NCBI RefSeq assembly: GCF_004519515.1
Contig: NZ_CP038145.1
Location: 62,001-126,000, forward strand
Direction: 5' to 3'
From: Actinobacillus indolicus
Lineage (GTDB): Bacteria; Pseudomonadota; Gammaproteobacteria; Enterobacterales; Pasteurellaceae
Length of the DNA stretch: 64,000 nucleotides
Part shown: positions 16,265 through 26,164 of the stretch, piece after piece
Position numbering within the stretch: position 1 is the first letter of the stretch
Layout: each line of letters begins with the position of its first letter
Position numbers and translations under genes: made by a program
Notes under the pieces: generated by a model
What the model was told of the DNA's origin: nothing
Databases searched by the model: none
The model's input: the letters and a program-made list of their open reading frames with translations, nothing else

Positions 16265-16939
16265 CTATCTTTTCGTTTTTTCTGCTAACTCTTTTTCAAG
16301 TTCAGGTAATACGTCTTCACGATACCAACGTGGGTGATGTTTTTTCGCCCAGCGGACTGTCACCCAACCCTCTACCATGCCTCGAATTGAACCTTTCACC
16401 CAGAATGCCATATACATATGCACCATAATGCCTGTAAATAGCAAGAAAGCACAAGCTGAGTGGAATAAGATCGCAATACGCACTACAGGAATAGAGAAGT
16501 TATGGGCGAAGTATTGACGCCACATAATAATTCCAGTGATGAGTAAAGTGAACATTGCAAGAATCAATGTCCAAAACAGCAATTTTTGTCCAAGGTTATA
16601 TTTACCATTGTCCGAAACTGCGTGTTCATTACCTTTTAATACTTCAACAATATTTTTCAACCATACCCAGTCATTTTTTTCTGGAATATTATGATGCCAA
16701 TAAATACGAACCATATTTAAAAAGGCAAGGAACATAATAATCCCTGTGAATGGGTGGATCATTCGTGCAAGCTGAGGCGTACCTAAAATTTCCACTAACC
16801 ATGAAAAATCAGGAAAGAAGAATGCTAATCCCGATAAACCTGTTACGAAGAAACAGAACACTAATGTCCAGTGACTTAAACGAGCAGGCAATTTATGACG
16901 GACGATTTTATAATCGTTAGGAATTTGAACCTTACTCAT
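16265..16939 (-). CDS. fdnI: Formate dehydrogenase-N gamma subunit (cytochrome b556)
   Basis: A 224-residue membrane protein with four hydrophobic segments. It carries the di-haem cytochrome b of respiratory formate dehydrogenase and passes electrons to menaquinone. Haem-ligand histidines are visible in RHKLPARLSHWTL, RMIHPFTGI and FHSACAFLLFTGIMVHMYMAF. The start at ATG 16939 (MSKVQIP) has a strong GGAGG upstream; the open frame runs to 17026. It overlaps the fdxH stop by 8 bases. Confidence 0.93.
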   Translation of the reverse strand: MSKVQIPNDYKIVRHKLPARLSHWTLVFCFFVTGLSGLAFFFPDFSWLVEILGTPQLARMIHPFTGIIMFLAFLNMVRIYWHHNIPEKNDWVWLKNIVEVLKGNEHAVSDNGKYNLGQKLLFWTLILAMFTLLITGIIMWRQYFAHNFSIPVVRIAILFHSACAFLLFTGIMVHMYMAFWVKGSIRGMVEGWVTVRWAKKHHPRWYREDVLPELEKELAEKTKR

Positions 16940-17840
16940 CTTTGCCTCCTTTATGTTCTTCATCATGTTCGTGTTCATCAAACTCTTCTGTATTTGGTCC
17001 CATTGAGATGTAATGCGCAGCCGCACTGATCGCTAAACCAGCCATTGAAACCGCTGCAACTGGTTTGAGTACATCTTTCCAAAGGGTAATCGTTGGATCA
17101 ATCTTCGGATCTTTAGGTAAACCTGAATAAAGTTCTGGTTTATCTGCATGGTGTAATACATACATAACGTGTGTACCACCAACACCTTCAGGGTCATATA
17201 AACCTGCATTTTCGTAGCCACGAGATTTTAAGTCATCAATACGTTTAGATGCATACTCTTTCATCTCTTCTTTGCTACCAAAGCGGATTGCACCTGTTGG
17301 ACAGGTTTTCACACATGCTGGCTCTTGACCTACCGTGACACGATCCACACAAAGCGTACATTTATACACACGATGATCTTCTGGATTCATTCGTGGAATA
17401 TTAAATGGACAGCCTGCAATACAGTAACCGCAACCGATACATTTGTCTGACTGGAAGTCAACAATACCGTTGGCATACTGAATGATTGCACCTGGTGCTG
17501 GACATGCTTTTAAACAGCCCGGTTCAGAACAGTGCATACAACCGTCTTTACGGATTAACCATTCTAAGCGGTCATTCTCTTCAACTTCGTTGAATTTCAT
17601 CACCGTCCATGCTTTCGCATTTAAGTCAATCGGGTTGTCATATACACCAACGCAATCTTCTGGCGTTGAGCGAATATCATTCCATTCAGAACAACCTACC
17701 TGACATGCTTTACAGCCGATACAAGTTGTTACGTCAATAAGTTTTGCCACTTCAACTTGATGATCACGTGCATGAGGTGCAGGTGTCAAAAATGATGTTG
17801 CAGAGGCTTTAATAATGTTTTGTGATTGTACAGCACCCAT
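16932..17840 (-). CDS. fdxH: Formate dehydrogenase-N beta subunit, iron-sulfur protein
   Basis: A 302-residue protein with four ferredoxin-type cysteine clusters: CIGCKACQVGC, CMHCSEPGCLKACP, CIGCGYCIAGCP and CTLCVDRVTVGQEPACVKTCP. These bind four [4Fe-4S] centres that relay electrons from the periplasmic catalytic subunit to the cytochrome. A C-terminal hydrophobic helix (AAVSMAGLAISAAAHY) anchors it in the inner membrane. Start ATG 17840 lies 1 base beyond the fdnG stop; the open frame extends to 17861 inside fdnG. It is also called fdnH. Confidence 0.95.
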   Translation of the reverse strand: MGAVQSQNIIKASATSFLTPAPHARDHQVEVAKLIDVTTCIGCKACQVGCSEWNDIRSTPEDCVGVYDNPIDLNAKAWTVMKFNEVEENDRLEWLIRKDGCMHCSEPGCLKACPAPGAIIQYANGIVDFQSDKCIGCGYCIAGCPFNIPRMNPEDHRVYKCTLCVDRVTVGQEPACVKTCPTGAIRFGSKEEMKEYASKRIDDLKSRGYENAGLYDPEGVGGTHVMYVLHHADKPELYSGLPKDPKIDPTITLWKDVLKPVAAVSMAGLAISAAAHYISMGPNTEEFDEHEHDEEHKGGKDE

Positions 17841-17841
17841 A

Positions 17842-20800
17842 TTATGCCCCCACTTTCTCAATGTTAACTAACATACATTTCGATTCAGGTGTAAATGTAT
17901 TCGCATCCCCTGCACGAACAGTTAAGTTATTTGCAAAGTAACCTTTCTTCGCACCAGTTGTTGCCGCAAATCCCCAGTGGATCGGAACACCGATCGTATG
18001 GATTGGTTTACCATCTGAAACAAGTGAACGAATACGTTTAGTTACAACCGCAACGGCTTTAATGTGACCACGTTTAGAACTTACTTTCACTGTATCACCA
18101 TTGTTGATGCCTTTTTCTTTCGCTAGGGCTTCGCCAATTTCAACGAATTGCTCTGGTTGAGCGATAACGTTGAGTAATACGTTTTTCGTCCAATAGTGGA
18201 AGTGTTCTGTTAAACGATAGGTTGTTGCAACATAAGGGAACTCCGCAGAAGTACCTAATTGTGCTTTATCACTATCAAACATACGTGCAACTGGGCTTGA
18301 AACCACGTTAGGATGTAGTGGGTTCGTACCAATTGGTGTTTCCATTGGCTCATAATGCTCTGGGAACGGACCGTCTGTCATACGTTCACGAACAAATAAG
18401 CCACTCACACCTTCAGGTTGCATGATAAATGGTAATGTCGGGCTATCTGGTGGTGCAGTACCGAAGTCTGCTACATCCACATAGTTCCAGTTTTTACCAT
18501 TCCATTTCACTAATTGACGTTTAGGGTTCCATGGTTTACCAGATAAATCTGCTGATGCACGGTTATAGATAATGCGGCGGTTCATTGGCCATGCAAAGCC
18601 CCAGCCTAGCGTATTACCTAAGTTCGATGGGTCTGAGTTATCACGGTTAGCCATCTGGTTACCTTTTTCAGTCCACTGACCTGTATAGATCCAACATGCA
18701 CCTGAAGTTGTACCATCATCACGCATTTGTGCGAAGCTTGAAAGTAACTGACCTTTTTTGAGAATCACGTTACCATCTGCATCAAGTAAATCTTCTAACG
18801 CATAGCCGTTATTTTCTTTCGCCACTTCTTCCGCTTTAGGCTCAAGTGGGTTAGCATAATTCCAGCTCATCGCCTCTAATGGTTCAATCGGTGCTTTTCC
18901 GCCTTCTTTATGATAGAGGTGGATTAACTCTGCACGAATTTCAGACAGAATTTCACCGTCAGTCTTCGCTTCACCTGGTGGCTCCGCACCTTTCCAGTGC
19001 CATTGTAACCAACGACCTGAGTTAGCGATTGAACCATCTTCTTCAACGAAACAAGTGGTTGGTAAACGGAAGACTTCTGTTTGAATCTCTTCAGTTTTCA
19101 CATCATTGAATTCACCGTAGTTTTTCCAGAACTCTGAAGTATCGGTGATTAATGGATCAAAAATAACGAGATATTTTAAGTTACTTAATGCTTTAATAAT
19201 TTTTTGTGAATCTGGGTAAGAAGCAATCGGGTTCATACCTTGGCAGAAATAGCCATTCACTTTACCTTGATACATCTGCTCAATATATTTCAGATGATCC
19301 ATACCGCCTTTTGGTATTTTTGGTAAATAGTGGAATCCAAACTCATTTTCTTTCGTCGCTTTATTACCATAGAACGATTTAAGCATGCTCACCATGAATT
19401 TAGGTGTGTTAGCCCAATAGTTCACTTGATCTTTCATCAACTGTTTCGGTGTAATACGGCCTAAGAATTTTTCTAATGACGTATCTGCTTCACCTGGAAG
19501 TGGTAAGTAAGCTGGTAAACGGTTAGGGAATAAACCTAAGTCAGTAATACCTTGAACGTTTGAGTGTCCACGTAATGCATTCACGCCGCCACCTGCAACA
19601 CCAATGTTACCTAAAAGTAATTGGATAATTGCCATAGAACGAATGTTTTGTGACCCTACAGTATGTTGAGTCCAACCTAATGCATATAAGAAAGTTGCCG
19701 CTTTATCTGGCGCAGAGGTTTTTGCAATCTCTTCACAGAAAATTTGGAAATCTTTTTGTGGGGTACCTGTAATACGTTCAACCATTTCTGGCGTATAGCG
19801 TTCCACGTGATCTCTTAACATATTGAGAACACAACGTGGGTGCTGTAAAGTCATATCACGGATTGGCTGACCTTCTTCATCAAATTGATAGCCCCAAGTT
19901 GAACGATCATAAGTACGTGTTTCTGGGTTATAGCCAGAGAAAAGACCATCTTCAAACTTGAAGTTTTCATTCACTAAGAATGTCGAGTTCGTGTAATGTT
20001 TAACGTATTCGTGTTGAATTTTGTCATTTTTGAGCAAATAGCGAATAACGCCTGATAGGAAAGCAATATCCGTACCAGCACGAATTGGCATATAAATGTC
20101 AGCAACAGCTGCAGAACGGTTAAAGCGTGGGTCAACCACCATTAACTTCGCGCCATTTTGTTTTTTCGCTTCAATCGCCCAACGGAAACCTACAGGGTGT
20201 GCCTCTGCAGCGTTACCGCCCATGACAATAACAAGATCGGAGTTTTTAATATCAACCCAGTGGTTGGTCATCGCACCGCGACCAAATGATGGAGCAAGAC
20301 TTGCTACCGTTGGTCCGTGTCAGATACTCGCTTGGTTATCTGTAAAAACAATACCGAGAGAACGTACAAATTTCTGAGTCAGAATACCCGTTTCATTACT
20401 ACATGCAGAACCAGCTAAGAAACCTGCTGTCATCCAACGGTTAACGGTTTCACCCGCTTCATTTTTCTCAACGAAGTTTGCATCACGGTCATCTTTCATG
20501 TGGCGTGCAATACGTTCAATCGCTTCGTGCCATGAAATACGTTTCCACTCTTTTGAGCCTGGCTCACGAACCTCTGGGTAACGAACACGACGATCACTAT
20601 TAACATAGTCTAACGCACCCGCACCTTTTGGACACAACGCCCCACGACTAACTGGATGGTCAGGGTCACCTTCGATGTGAATAAGTTTCCCTTTACTATT
20701 CATTGCACCGTCACCAAGGCTATATAGCAACATACCACAGCCTACAGCGCAGTAAGTACAGGTATTACGTGTTTCTTTTGCACGTAACAGTTTGTATTCG

Positions 20801-20907
20801 CGAGGAGCCGCTAATGCTGTTGCTGGCGCAAATCCCAACACAGCAGCAGAAGTTCCTGCCATACCACCTGCACAGATCTTGAAGAACTTTCTTCTACTGA
20901 CCTGCAT
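17842..20907 (-). CDS. fdnG: Formate dehydrogenase-N alpha subunit, selenoprotein (catalytic)
   Basis: A single gene of 1021 residues interrupted by an in-frame TGA (plus positions 20320-20322) that encodes selenocysteine at residue 196, the same position as in E. coli FdnG. The context is ...NQASI-U-HGPTVASLAPSFGRGAM. The N-terminus carries a Tat signal (SRRKFFK) and the [4Fe-4S] motif CTYCAVGCGM; molybdopterin-binding segments such as GGNAAEAHPVGFRWA follow. It oxidises periplasmic formate. Standard gene callers would split it into two pieces, 20320-20907 and 17842-20271. Selenocysteine machinery is not in the window. Confidence 0.96.
20291..20308 (-). promoter_or_regulatory. Bacterial SECIS hairpin of fdnG
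   Basis: On the minus strand, starting 11 nt after the UGA, GG-U-AGCAA-GUC-UUGCU-CC forms a short stem with a bulged U and a GUC loop. The same bulged U and GUC loop mark the E. coli fdhF element bound by SelB. This supports recoding of the TGA rather than a frameshift or nonsense mutation. Confidence 0.88.
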
Positions 20908-21044
20908 AAATCACTCCTAAAACCACATTTGTGGTGTTTATTAACAAAAGATAAAATTTTTGCCTATCCAATAAAATATTTAATGGTATTATTTCACTAA
21001 ATGCGCATGAATTACACAATTTGAGCAAATTAATACTATCTTAT

Positions 21045-21058
21045 TTGATATAAGCCAA
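21045..21058. promoter_or_regulatory. Possible FNR site between fdnG and fdhD
   Basis: TTGAT-ATAA-GCCAA: one perfect FNR half-site and one 3/5 half-site with correct spacing, in the divergent spacer about 140 bases from fdnG. FNR activation of formate dehydrogenase-N is established in E. coli; here it is an inference from a partial match. Confidence 0.45.
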
Positions 21059-21127
21059 AATTCCGTAAATGATACAATTTTTTAACAAAATAAACTACTT
21101 AATAACGCTAATTTTTTGAGGAATATC

Positions 21128-21940
21128 GTGAAGCAGATCACAAAATTTAATGTAAATCGCCTAGTTATTGAGAATGGTTCTTTATACATTGAAAATAGAG
21201 AGGATAATCTCATCAAAGAAGTTCCTGTAGCACTAATTTACAATGGAATTTCTCATGCCGTAATGATGTGTACACCGGAAGATTTAGAAGATTTTGCCAT
21301 TGGCTTCTCGCTTACTGAAAATATTATTCAACATAAACAAGAAGTTTATGGTATTGATATTGTGGAAGGTTGTTATGGGATTGAGGTTCAATTGGAGATT
21401 TCAACTCGAAGATTTAATGAATTAAAAGAGAAACGTCGTTCCCTTGTTGGAAGAACAGGCTGTGGTATTTGCGGTGTAGAACAGCTAGAGCAAGTCCAAC
21501 AAAGTTGTAAAAATTTTCCTGAATCTCACCGCTTGCATCATATTCATCCTCAAATATTAGAAAATGCATTACTACAACTTGAGCAAGCTCAATCTCTTTC
21601 AAAGCTAACAGGAGCAAGTCATGCTGCAGCTTTTTTTACACCCGAAGGAAAGCTTTTAGCCATTCGTGAAGATGTCGGTAGGCATGTTGCACTTGATAAA
21701 TTATTAGGTTGGTATGCAATCAACAACCAACCTTTAGGATTTATCTTTGTAACAAGCCGTGCAAGTTATGAAATGGTTCAAAAATGTTTAGCTTGCGGTA
21801 TAGAAATGCTATGTGCTATTTCTGCTACCACAGAAATGGCCGTATCCATAGCAAGAGAAAATCATTTCACATTACTTGCTTTTACACGTAAAGGAAAAAC
21901 AACTATTTATTCTGGCTCGCACAGGCTACAAATCTCTTAA
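21128..21940 (+). CDS. fdhD: Formate dehydrogenase accessory sulfurtransferase FdhD
   Basis: A 270-residue protein that transfers sulfur from IscS to the molybdenum cofactor before insertion into formate dehydrogenase. The key C-x-x-C loop is present as TGCGICG (about residue 115). Other family segments are EDLEDFAIGFSLTE and REDVGRHVALDKLLG. I place the start at GTG 21128 with GAGGA about 5 bases upstream; a TTG at 21116 is possible. Divergent placement from fdnG matches H. influenzae. No fdhE gene is seen near the operon. Confidence 0.93.
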   Translation: MKQITKFNVNRLVIENGSLYIENREDNLIKEVPVALIYNGISHAVMMCTPEDLEDFAIGFSLTENIIQHKQEVYGIDIVEGCYGIEVQLEISTRRFNELKEKRRSLVGRTGCGICGVEQLEQVQQSCKNFPESHRLHHIHPQILENALLQLEQAQSLSKLTGASHAAAFFTPEGKLLAIREDVGRHVALDKLLGWYAINNQPLGFIFVTSRASYEMVQKCLACGIEMLCAISATTEMAVSIARENHFTLLAFTRKGKTTIYSGSHRLQIS

Positions 21941-21980
21941 TAATAAAGGGGATAAAATATCATCTTATCCCCTCTTATTA
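21941..21980. terminator. Bidirectional terminator between fdhD and gltA
   Basis: TAATAA-AGGGGATAA (21941-21955) is mirrored by TTATCCCCT-CTTATTA (21965-21980) around a loop with AATATCATC. AT-rich flanks on both sides suit convergent genes. Confidence 0.85.
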
Positions 21981-21988
21981 TCTATGAA

Positions 21989-23272
21989 TTATTTGTCTTC
22001 AATATGACGCTCTGTATGTCCTGTATAAATTTGTCTTGGACGGACAATTTTCAGGCTATCCTCATACATTTCTTTCCAGTTTGCAATCCAACCAACCGTA
22101 CGAGCTAATGCAAAGATCACCGTAAACATAGATGTTGGAATACCAATTGCTTGTAAAATAATACCAGAATAGAAATCAACATTTGGATATAATTTTCGCT
22201 CAATGAAGTATGGATCGCTAAGTGCAATTCTCTCCAATTCCATAGCTACTTCAAGTAGTGGAGTATTCACGCCAAGTTCTTTTAATACTTCATGACATGT
22301 CTCACGCATCACTTTCGCACGAGGATCGTAGTTTTTATAGACTCGGTGACCAAAGCCCATTAAACGGAATGGGTCATTTTTGTCTTTTGCACGAGCAATA
22401 AACTCTGGAATACGATCTACAGTACCGATTTCTTCCAACATTTTAATACAAGCTTCGTTCGCTCCACCATGTGCAGGTCCCCAAAGAGATGCAATACCCG
22501 CCGCAATACACGCAAATGGATTTGGCCCAGAAGATGCAACGCCACGAACCGCAGAGGTTGACGCATTTTGTTCATGGTCGGCATGCAATGTGAAGATTCG
22601 ATCCATTGCTCTTTCTAATACAGGATTAACCACATAAGGCTCACAAGGTGTTGCAAACATCATATGTAAAAAGTTACCTGCATAAGTCAGATTATTTTGC
22701 GGATACATAAACGGACGACCGATATTATATTTGTAGCACATCGCTGCAAGTGTTGGCATTTTTGCTAATAAACGTAATGCAGTTCTATTACGATGCTCTT
22801 CATTATCACAATCAAGGTCATTATAGAATGCAGCTAAGGCACTACTTGCTGCGGCCATGATTGCCATTGGATGAGAATCTCGGCGAAAACCTTGGAATAA
22901 ACGGGTAAATTGTTCATTTACCATATAGTAAGAAGTAATTTCTTTCTTAAATGCAGCTCGTTCTTCTGGGTTAGGTAATTCACCTTTAAGCAATAAATAT
23001 GCTACATCAAGATAAGTTTTCTTTCTCGCCAATTCATCAATCGGATAACCACGATGTAATAAGATCCCTTGCTCACCATCAATATAAGTAATACTTGATT
23101 CACAAAGTGCTGTAGATGTTAAACCTTGGTCATAAGTAAAAAGATGATGCTTTTGTAGCGCTTCTACCCCGATCGCATCAAAGCCTAAATTACTTTGATA
23201 CACAGGCAAAGGAATTTTACGACCATCGTTTAAATGAAGTTCCGCAGTCAACGTTGGATGTAGTTTTGGCAT
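21989..23272 (-). CDS. gltA: Citrate synthase, type II
   Basis: A 427-residue hexameric-type citrate synthase condensing acetyl-CoA and oxaloacetate. Active-site regions are clear: HADHEQNASTSAVR (catalytic His), GPAHGGANEACIKMLEE, MGFGHRVYKNYDPRAK (catalytic His/Arg) and NVDFYSGI with the catalytic Asp. The length matches E. coli GltA. A ribosome site AGGAGAA precedes the ATG. It is 84 bases downstream of acnB on the same strand. The gene is absent from several Pasteurellaceae. Confidence 0.97.
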   Translation of the reverse strand: MPKLHPTLTAELHLNDGRKIPLPVYQSNLGFDAIGVEALQKHHLFTYDQGLTSTALCESSITYIDGEQGILLHRGYPIDELARKKTYLDVAYLLLKGELPNPEERAAFKKEITSYYMVNEQFTRLFQGFRRDSHPMAIMAAASSALAAFYNDLDCDNEEHRNRTALRLLAKMPTLAAMCYKYNIGRPFMYPQNNLTYAGNFLHMMFATPCEPYVVNPVLERAMDRIFTLHADHEQNASTSAVRGVASSGPNPFACIAAGIASLWGPAHGGANEACIKMLEEIGTVDRIPEFIARAKDKNDPFRLMGFGHRVYKNYDPRAKVMRETCHEVLKELGVNTPLLEVAMELERIALSDPYFIERKLYPNVDFYSGIILQAIGIPTSMFTVIFALARTVGWIANWKEMYEDSLKIVRPRQIYTGHTERHIEDK

Positions 23273-23356
23273 ATTATTCTCCTGTTATTTTTCATTCTTT
23301 TATTCTACTCTCCCCTATAAATTGAGGAGAGAGTAAATAAGACATAGATTACATTG

Positions 23357-25960
23357 CTACACAGCTGACTGGAAAATAAGTCCATCGGCTTTTTTGGTAT
23401 AGCTATTAATTTGGTCAAAATTCATATAGCGATAGGTATCCGCTTTATCACCCTCTAGGCTTTGCACATATTGTAAGTACTCTTCTACTGTCGGAATTCG
23501 ACCTAGCAAGGCACATACTGCAGAAAGCTCCGCAGAAGCAAGATAAACAAAGGAACCTTTACCCATACGATTAGGGAAGTTACGAGTTGACGTTGAAATT
23601 ACGGTTGAACCATCGGCAACACGTGCTTGGTTACCCATACAGAGAGAGCAACCTGGAATTTCAATTCGTGCTCCGCTCTTACCGTAAATACTGTAATAAC
23701 CTTCTTCTGTTAATAGTGCTGCATCCATTCTTGTTGGTGGTGCAATCCATAAACGAGTTGGAATCATGCCTTGATGCTGATTTAACAATTTACCCGCTGC
23801 TCGGAAGTGACCGATATTTGTCATACAAGAACCAATAAAGACCTCATCTACTTTATCGCCCTGTACCTCTGATAATTTTCTCGCATCATCAGGATCGTTT
23901 GGTGCACAAAGGATCGGCTCTTTAATTTCGTTTAAATCAATCTCAATGATCGCCGCATATTCAGCATCTGCATCCGCTTCCATCAATTGTGGATCAGCAA
24001 TCCAAGCTTCCATCGCTTTGACACGTCTTTCTAAAGTACGTCTGTCGCCATAGCCTTCTGCAATCATCCATTTCAATAACACAATATTCGAATTGAGATA
24101 CTCAATGATAGGCTCTTTATCTAATTTAATCGTACATGCAGCCGCTGAACGCTCTGCAGAGGCATCAGAAAGTTCAAAGGCTTGTTCTACTTTGAGATGC
24201 TCTAAGCCTTCAATTTCTAAAATACGACCAGAGAAAATATTTTTCTTACCTGCTTTTTCTACGGTTAATAAACCTTGTTGAATCGCATAATATGGAATGG
24301 CATGTACAAGATCTCGAAGTGTAATACCGGGTTGAAGTTCACCTTTAAAACGGACTAAAACCGATTCAGGCATATCTAATGGCATCACACCTGTCGCAGC
24401 CGCAAAGGCAACTAATCCAGAACCAGCAGGGAATGAAATACCAATAGGGAAACGAGTATGCGAGTCGCCACCTGTTCCAACGGTATCAGGCAATAACATA
24501 CGGTTTAGCCATGAATGAATAACGCCATCGCCCGGACGTAACGAAACACCGCCACGATTCATGATGAAATCTGGTAAAGTGTGATGAGTCACAACATCGA
24601 CAGGCTTAGGGTACGCTGCTGTATGACAGAAAGATTGCATGACTAAATCTGCTGAGAAGCCTAAACAGGCAAGATCTTTTAATTCATCACGCGTCATTGG
24701 GCCCGTTGTATCTTGAGAACCGACACTTGTCATTCTTGGTTCACAATATTGTCCAGCTCTGATCCCTTCAACACCACAAGCTCGACCCACCATTTTTTGT
24801 GCAAGGGTATAGCCTTTGTTATTCGCCGAAGCCGTTTGTGGTTTAACAAAGACATCACTTTCAGGTAAACCTAATTCCACACGGGCTTTATGTGTTAAGC
24901 CACGTCCAATAATTAGTGGAATACGGCCACCTGCACGGACTTCATCTAAAAGTACATCAGTTTTTAAACTGAATTCGGCTAAGACTTCATCACTATTATG
25001 TTTACAAATTTTTCCTGCATATGGGTAAAGATCGATAACATCCCCCATATTCAGCTTGCTCACATCCACTTCAATTGGTAATGAACCTGCATCTTCCATA
25101 GTATTGAAGAAAATAGGTGCAATTTTTCCACCTAATACTACGCCACCACCACGTTTATTTGGGATATAAGGAATATCATCTCCCATTAACCACAATACTG
25201 AGTTTGTTGCAGATTTACGGGAAGAACCTGTACCCACAACATCCCCAACATAAACGAGTGGAAAACCTTTTTCTTTCAGACTTTCAATCTGTTTCATTGG
25301 ACCAATTACGCCTGCTTCATCAGGAATAATGCCATCACGTTCATTTTTTAACATGGCTAATGCGTGCAATGGAATATCAGGGCGAGACCAAGCATCTTGT
25401 GCTGGGGAAAGATCGTCTGTATTAGTTTCACCCGTGACTTTGAAAACGGTTAACGTTAATTTTTCTGCGAGTTTTGGACGAGATAAGAACCAATCTGCAT
25501 TAGCCCAAGAAGTCAAAATCTGTTGTGCAAAGGTATTGCCATTTTTTGCCTTTTCAGCAACATCGTGGAAGTTATCGAACATCAATAAAGTATAGGAAAG
25601 TGCATCAACAGCTAAAGGCGCAAGGTTTGGATCATCAAGGGCATGAAGCAAAGGTTCAATATTATAACCACCTTGCATAGTACCAAGCAGTTTTACTGCT
25701 TTTTGAGGGGTAATCAATGGTGAAATCACATCACCTTTTGCTACTGCCGCTAAAAAACTAGCTTTAACATAAGCAGCTTCATCTACCCCCGCAGGAATAC
25801 GATTTTCAAACAGTTCTAATAAAAATTGTGCATCTGATTCAGGAGGGGATTTTAGTAATTCAATTAACTGTGCAGTTTGCTCAGCATTTAGAGGTAAAGG
25901 GACAATACCTTGTAAAGCACGCTCAGCAACATGAGCTTGATATTGGGTCAGAAAAGACAT
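23357..25960 (-). CDS. acnB: Aconitate hydratase B
   Basis: An 867-residue aconitase (E. coli AcnB: 865) interconverting citrate and isocitrate. It has the B-type domain order: N-terminal HEAT-like helices, the swivelling domain (about residues 165-380), then the catalytic core. Iron-sulfur ligands are visible in the AVxxxFCHTAAYPK region, GSCMTNIG and CSLCMGNQARV. The start has AGGGAG-poor context but a good purine stretch (GGAGAT) upstream. It lies between gltA and icd, all on the minus strand. Confidence 0.97.
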   Translation of the reverse strand: MSFLTQYQAHVAERALQGIVPLPLNAEQTAQLIELLKSPPESDAQFLLELFENRIPAGVDEAAYVKASFLAAVAKGDVISPLITPQKAVKLLGTMQGGYNIEPLLHALDDPNLAPLAVDALSYTLLMFDNFHDVAEKAKNGNTFAQQILTSWANADWFLSRPKLAEKLTLTVFKVTGETNTDDLSPAQDAWSRPDIPLHALAMLKNERDGIIPDEAGVIGPMKQIESLKEKGFPLVYVGDVVGTGSSRKSATNSVLWLMGDDIPYIPNKRGGGVVLGGKIAPIFFNTMEDAGSLPIEVDVSKLNMGDVIDLYPYAGKICKHNSDEVLAEFSLKTDVLLDEVRAGGRIPLIIGRGLTHKARVELGLPESDVFVKPQTASANNKGYTLAQKMVGRACGVEGIRAGQYCEPRMTSVGSQDTTGPMTRDELKDLACLGFSADLVMQSFCHTAAYPKPVDVVTHHTLPDFIMNRGGVSLRPGDGVIHSWLNRMLLPDTVGTGGDSHTRFPIGISFPAGSGLVAFAAATGVMPLDMPESVLVRFKGELQPGITLRDLVHAIPYYAIQQGLLTVEKAGKKNIFSGRILEIEGLEHLKVEQAFELSDASAERSAAACTIKLDKEPIIEYLNSNIVLLKWMIAEGYGDRRTLERRVKAMEAWIADPQLMEADADAEYAAIIEIDLNEIKEPILCAPNDPDDARKLSEVQGDKVDEVFIGSCMTNIGHFRAAGKLLNQHQGMIPTRLWIAPPTRMDAALLTEEGYYSIYGKSGARIEIPGCSLCMGNQARVADGSTVISTSTRNFPNRMGKGSFVYLASAELSAVCALLGRIPTVEEYLQYVQSLEGDKADTYRYMNFDQINSYTKKADGLIFQSAV

Positions 25961-26102
25961 AAAAAGATCTCCACTTCAAAAAATAGGTACATAAGAGATG
26001 AGATAATCATAACAGAGAGAATAAAAACAACAATATAATTTTTAACAAAATTCACATTTTGTTAACAAAATCACAATTTACTGCATAAATATCTCAATGG
26101 AA

Positions 26103-26128
26103 GCCGTTTATCACAAAAAATAAACGGC
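26103..26128. other. Hairpin between icd and acnB
   Basis: GCCGTTTA (26103-26110) and TAAACGGC (26121-26128) form a perfect 8-bp stem with a 10-base A-rich loop. There is no T-run on the minus strand after it, so it is not a standard terminator; it could stabilise the icd 3' end or be partly terminating. Confidence 0.5.
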
Positions 26129-26138
26129 AAATATAAAT

Positions 26139-26147
26139 ACAAGCGGT
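26139..26147 (+). repeat. DNA uptake signal sequence, Apl type
   Basis: Exact core in the icd-acnB spacer, 18 bases outside the icd stop and next to the spacer hairpin. Confidence 0.8.
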
Positions 26148-26164
26148 TGGATTAGAACAATACT

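Noticed and set aside
17842..20907. Two separate formate dehydrogenase fragments or a nonsense mutation
   Set aside because: The TGA lies at the known selenocysteine position, in the expected residue context, with a SECIS hairpin 11 bases downstream; it is one selenoprotein gene.
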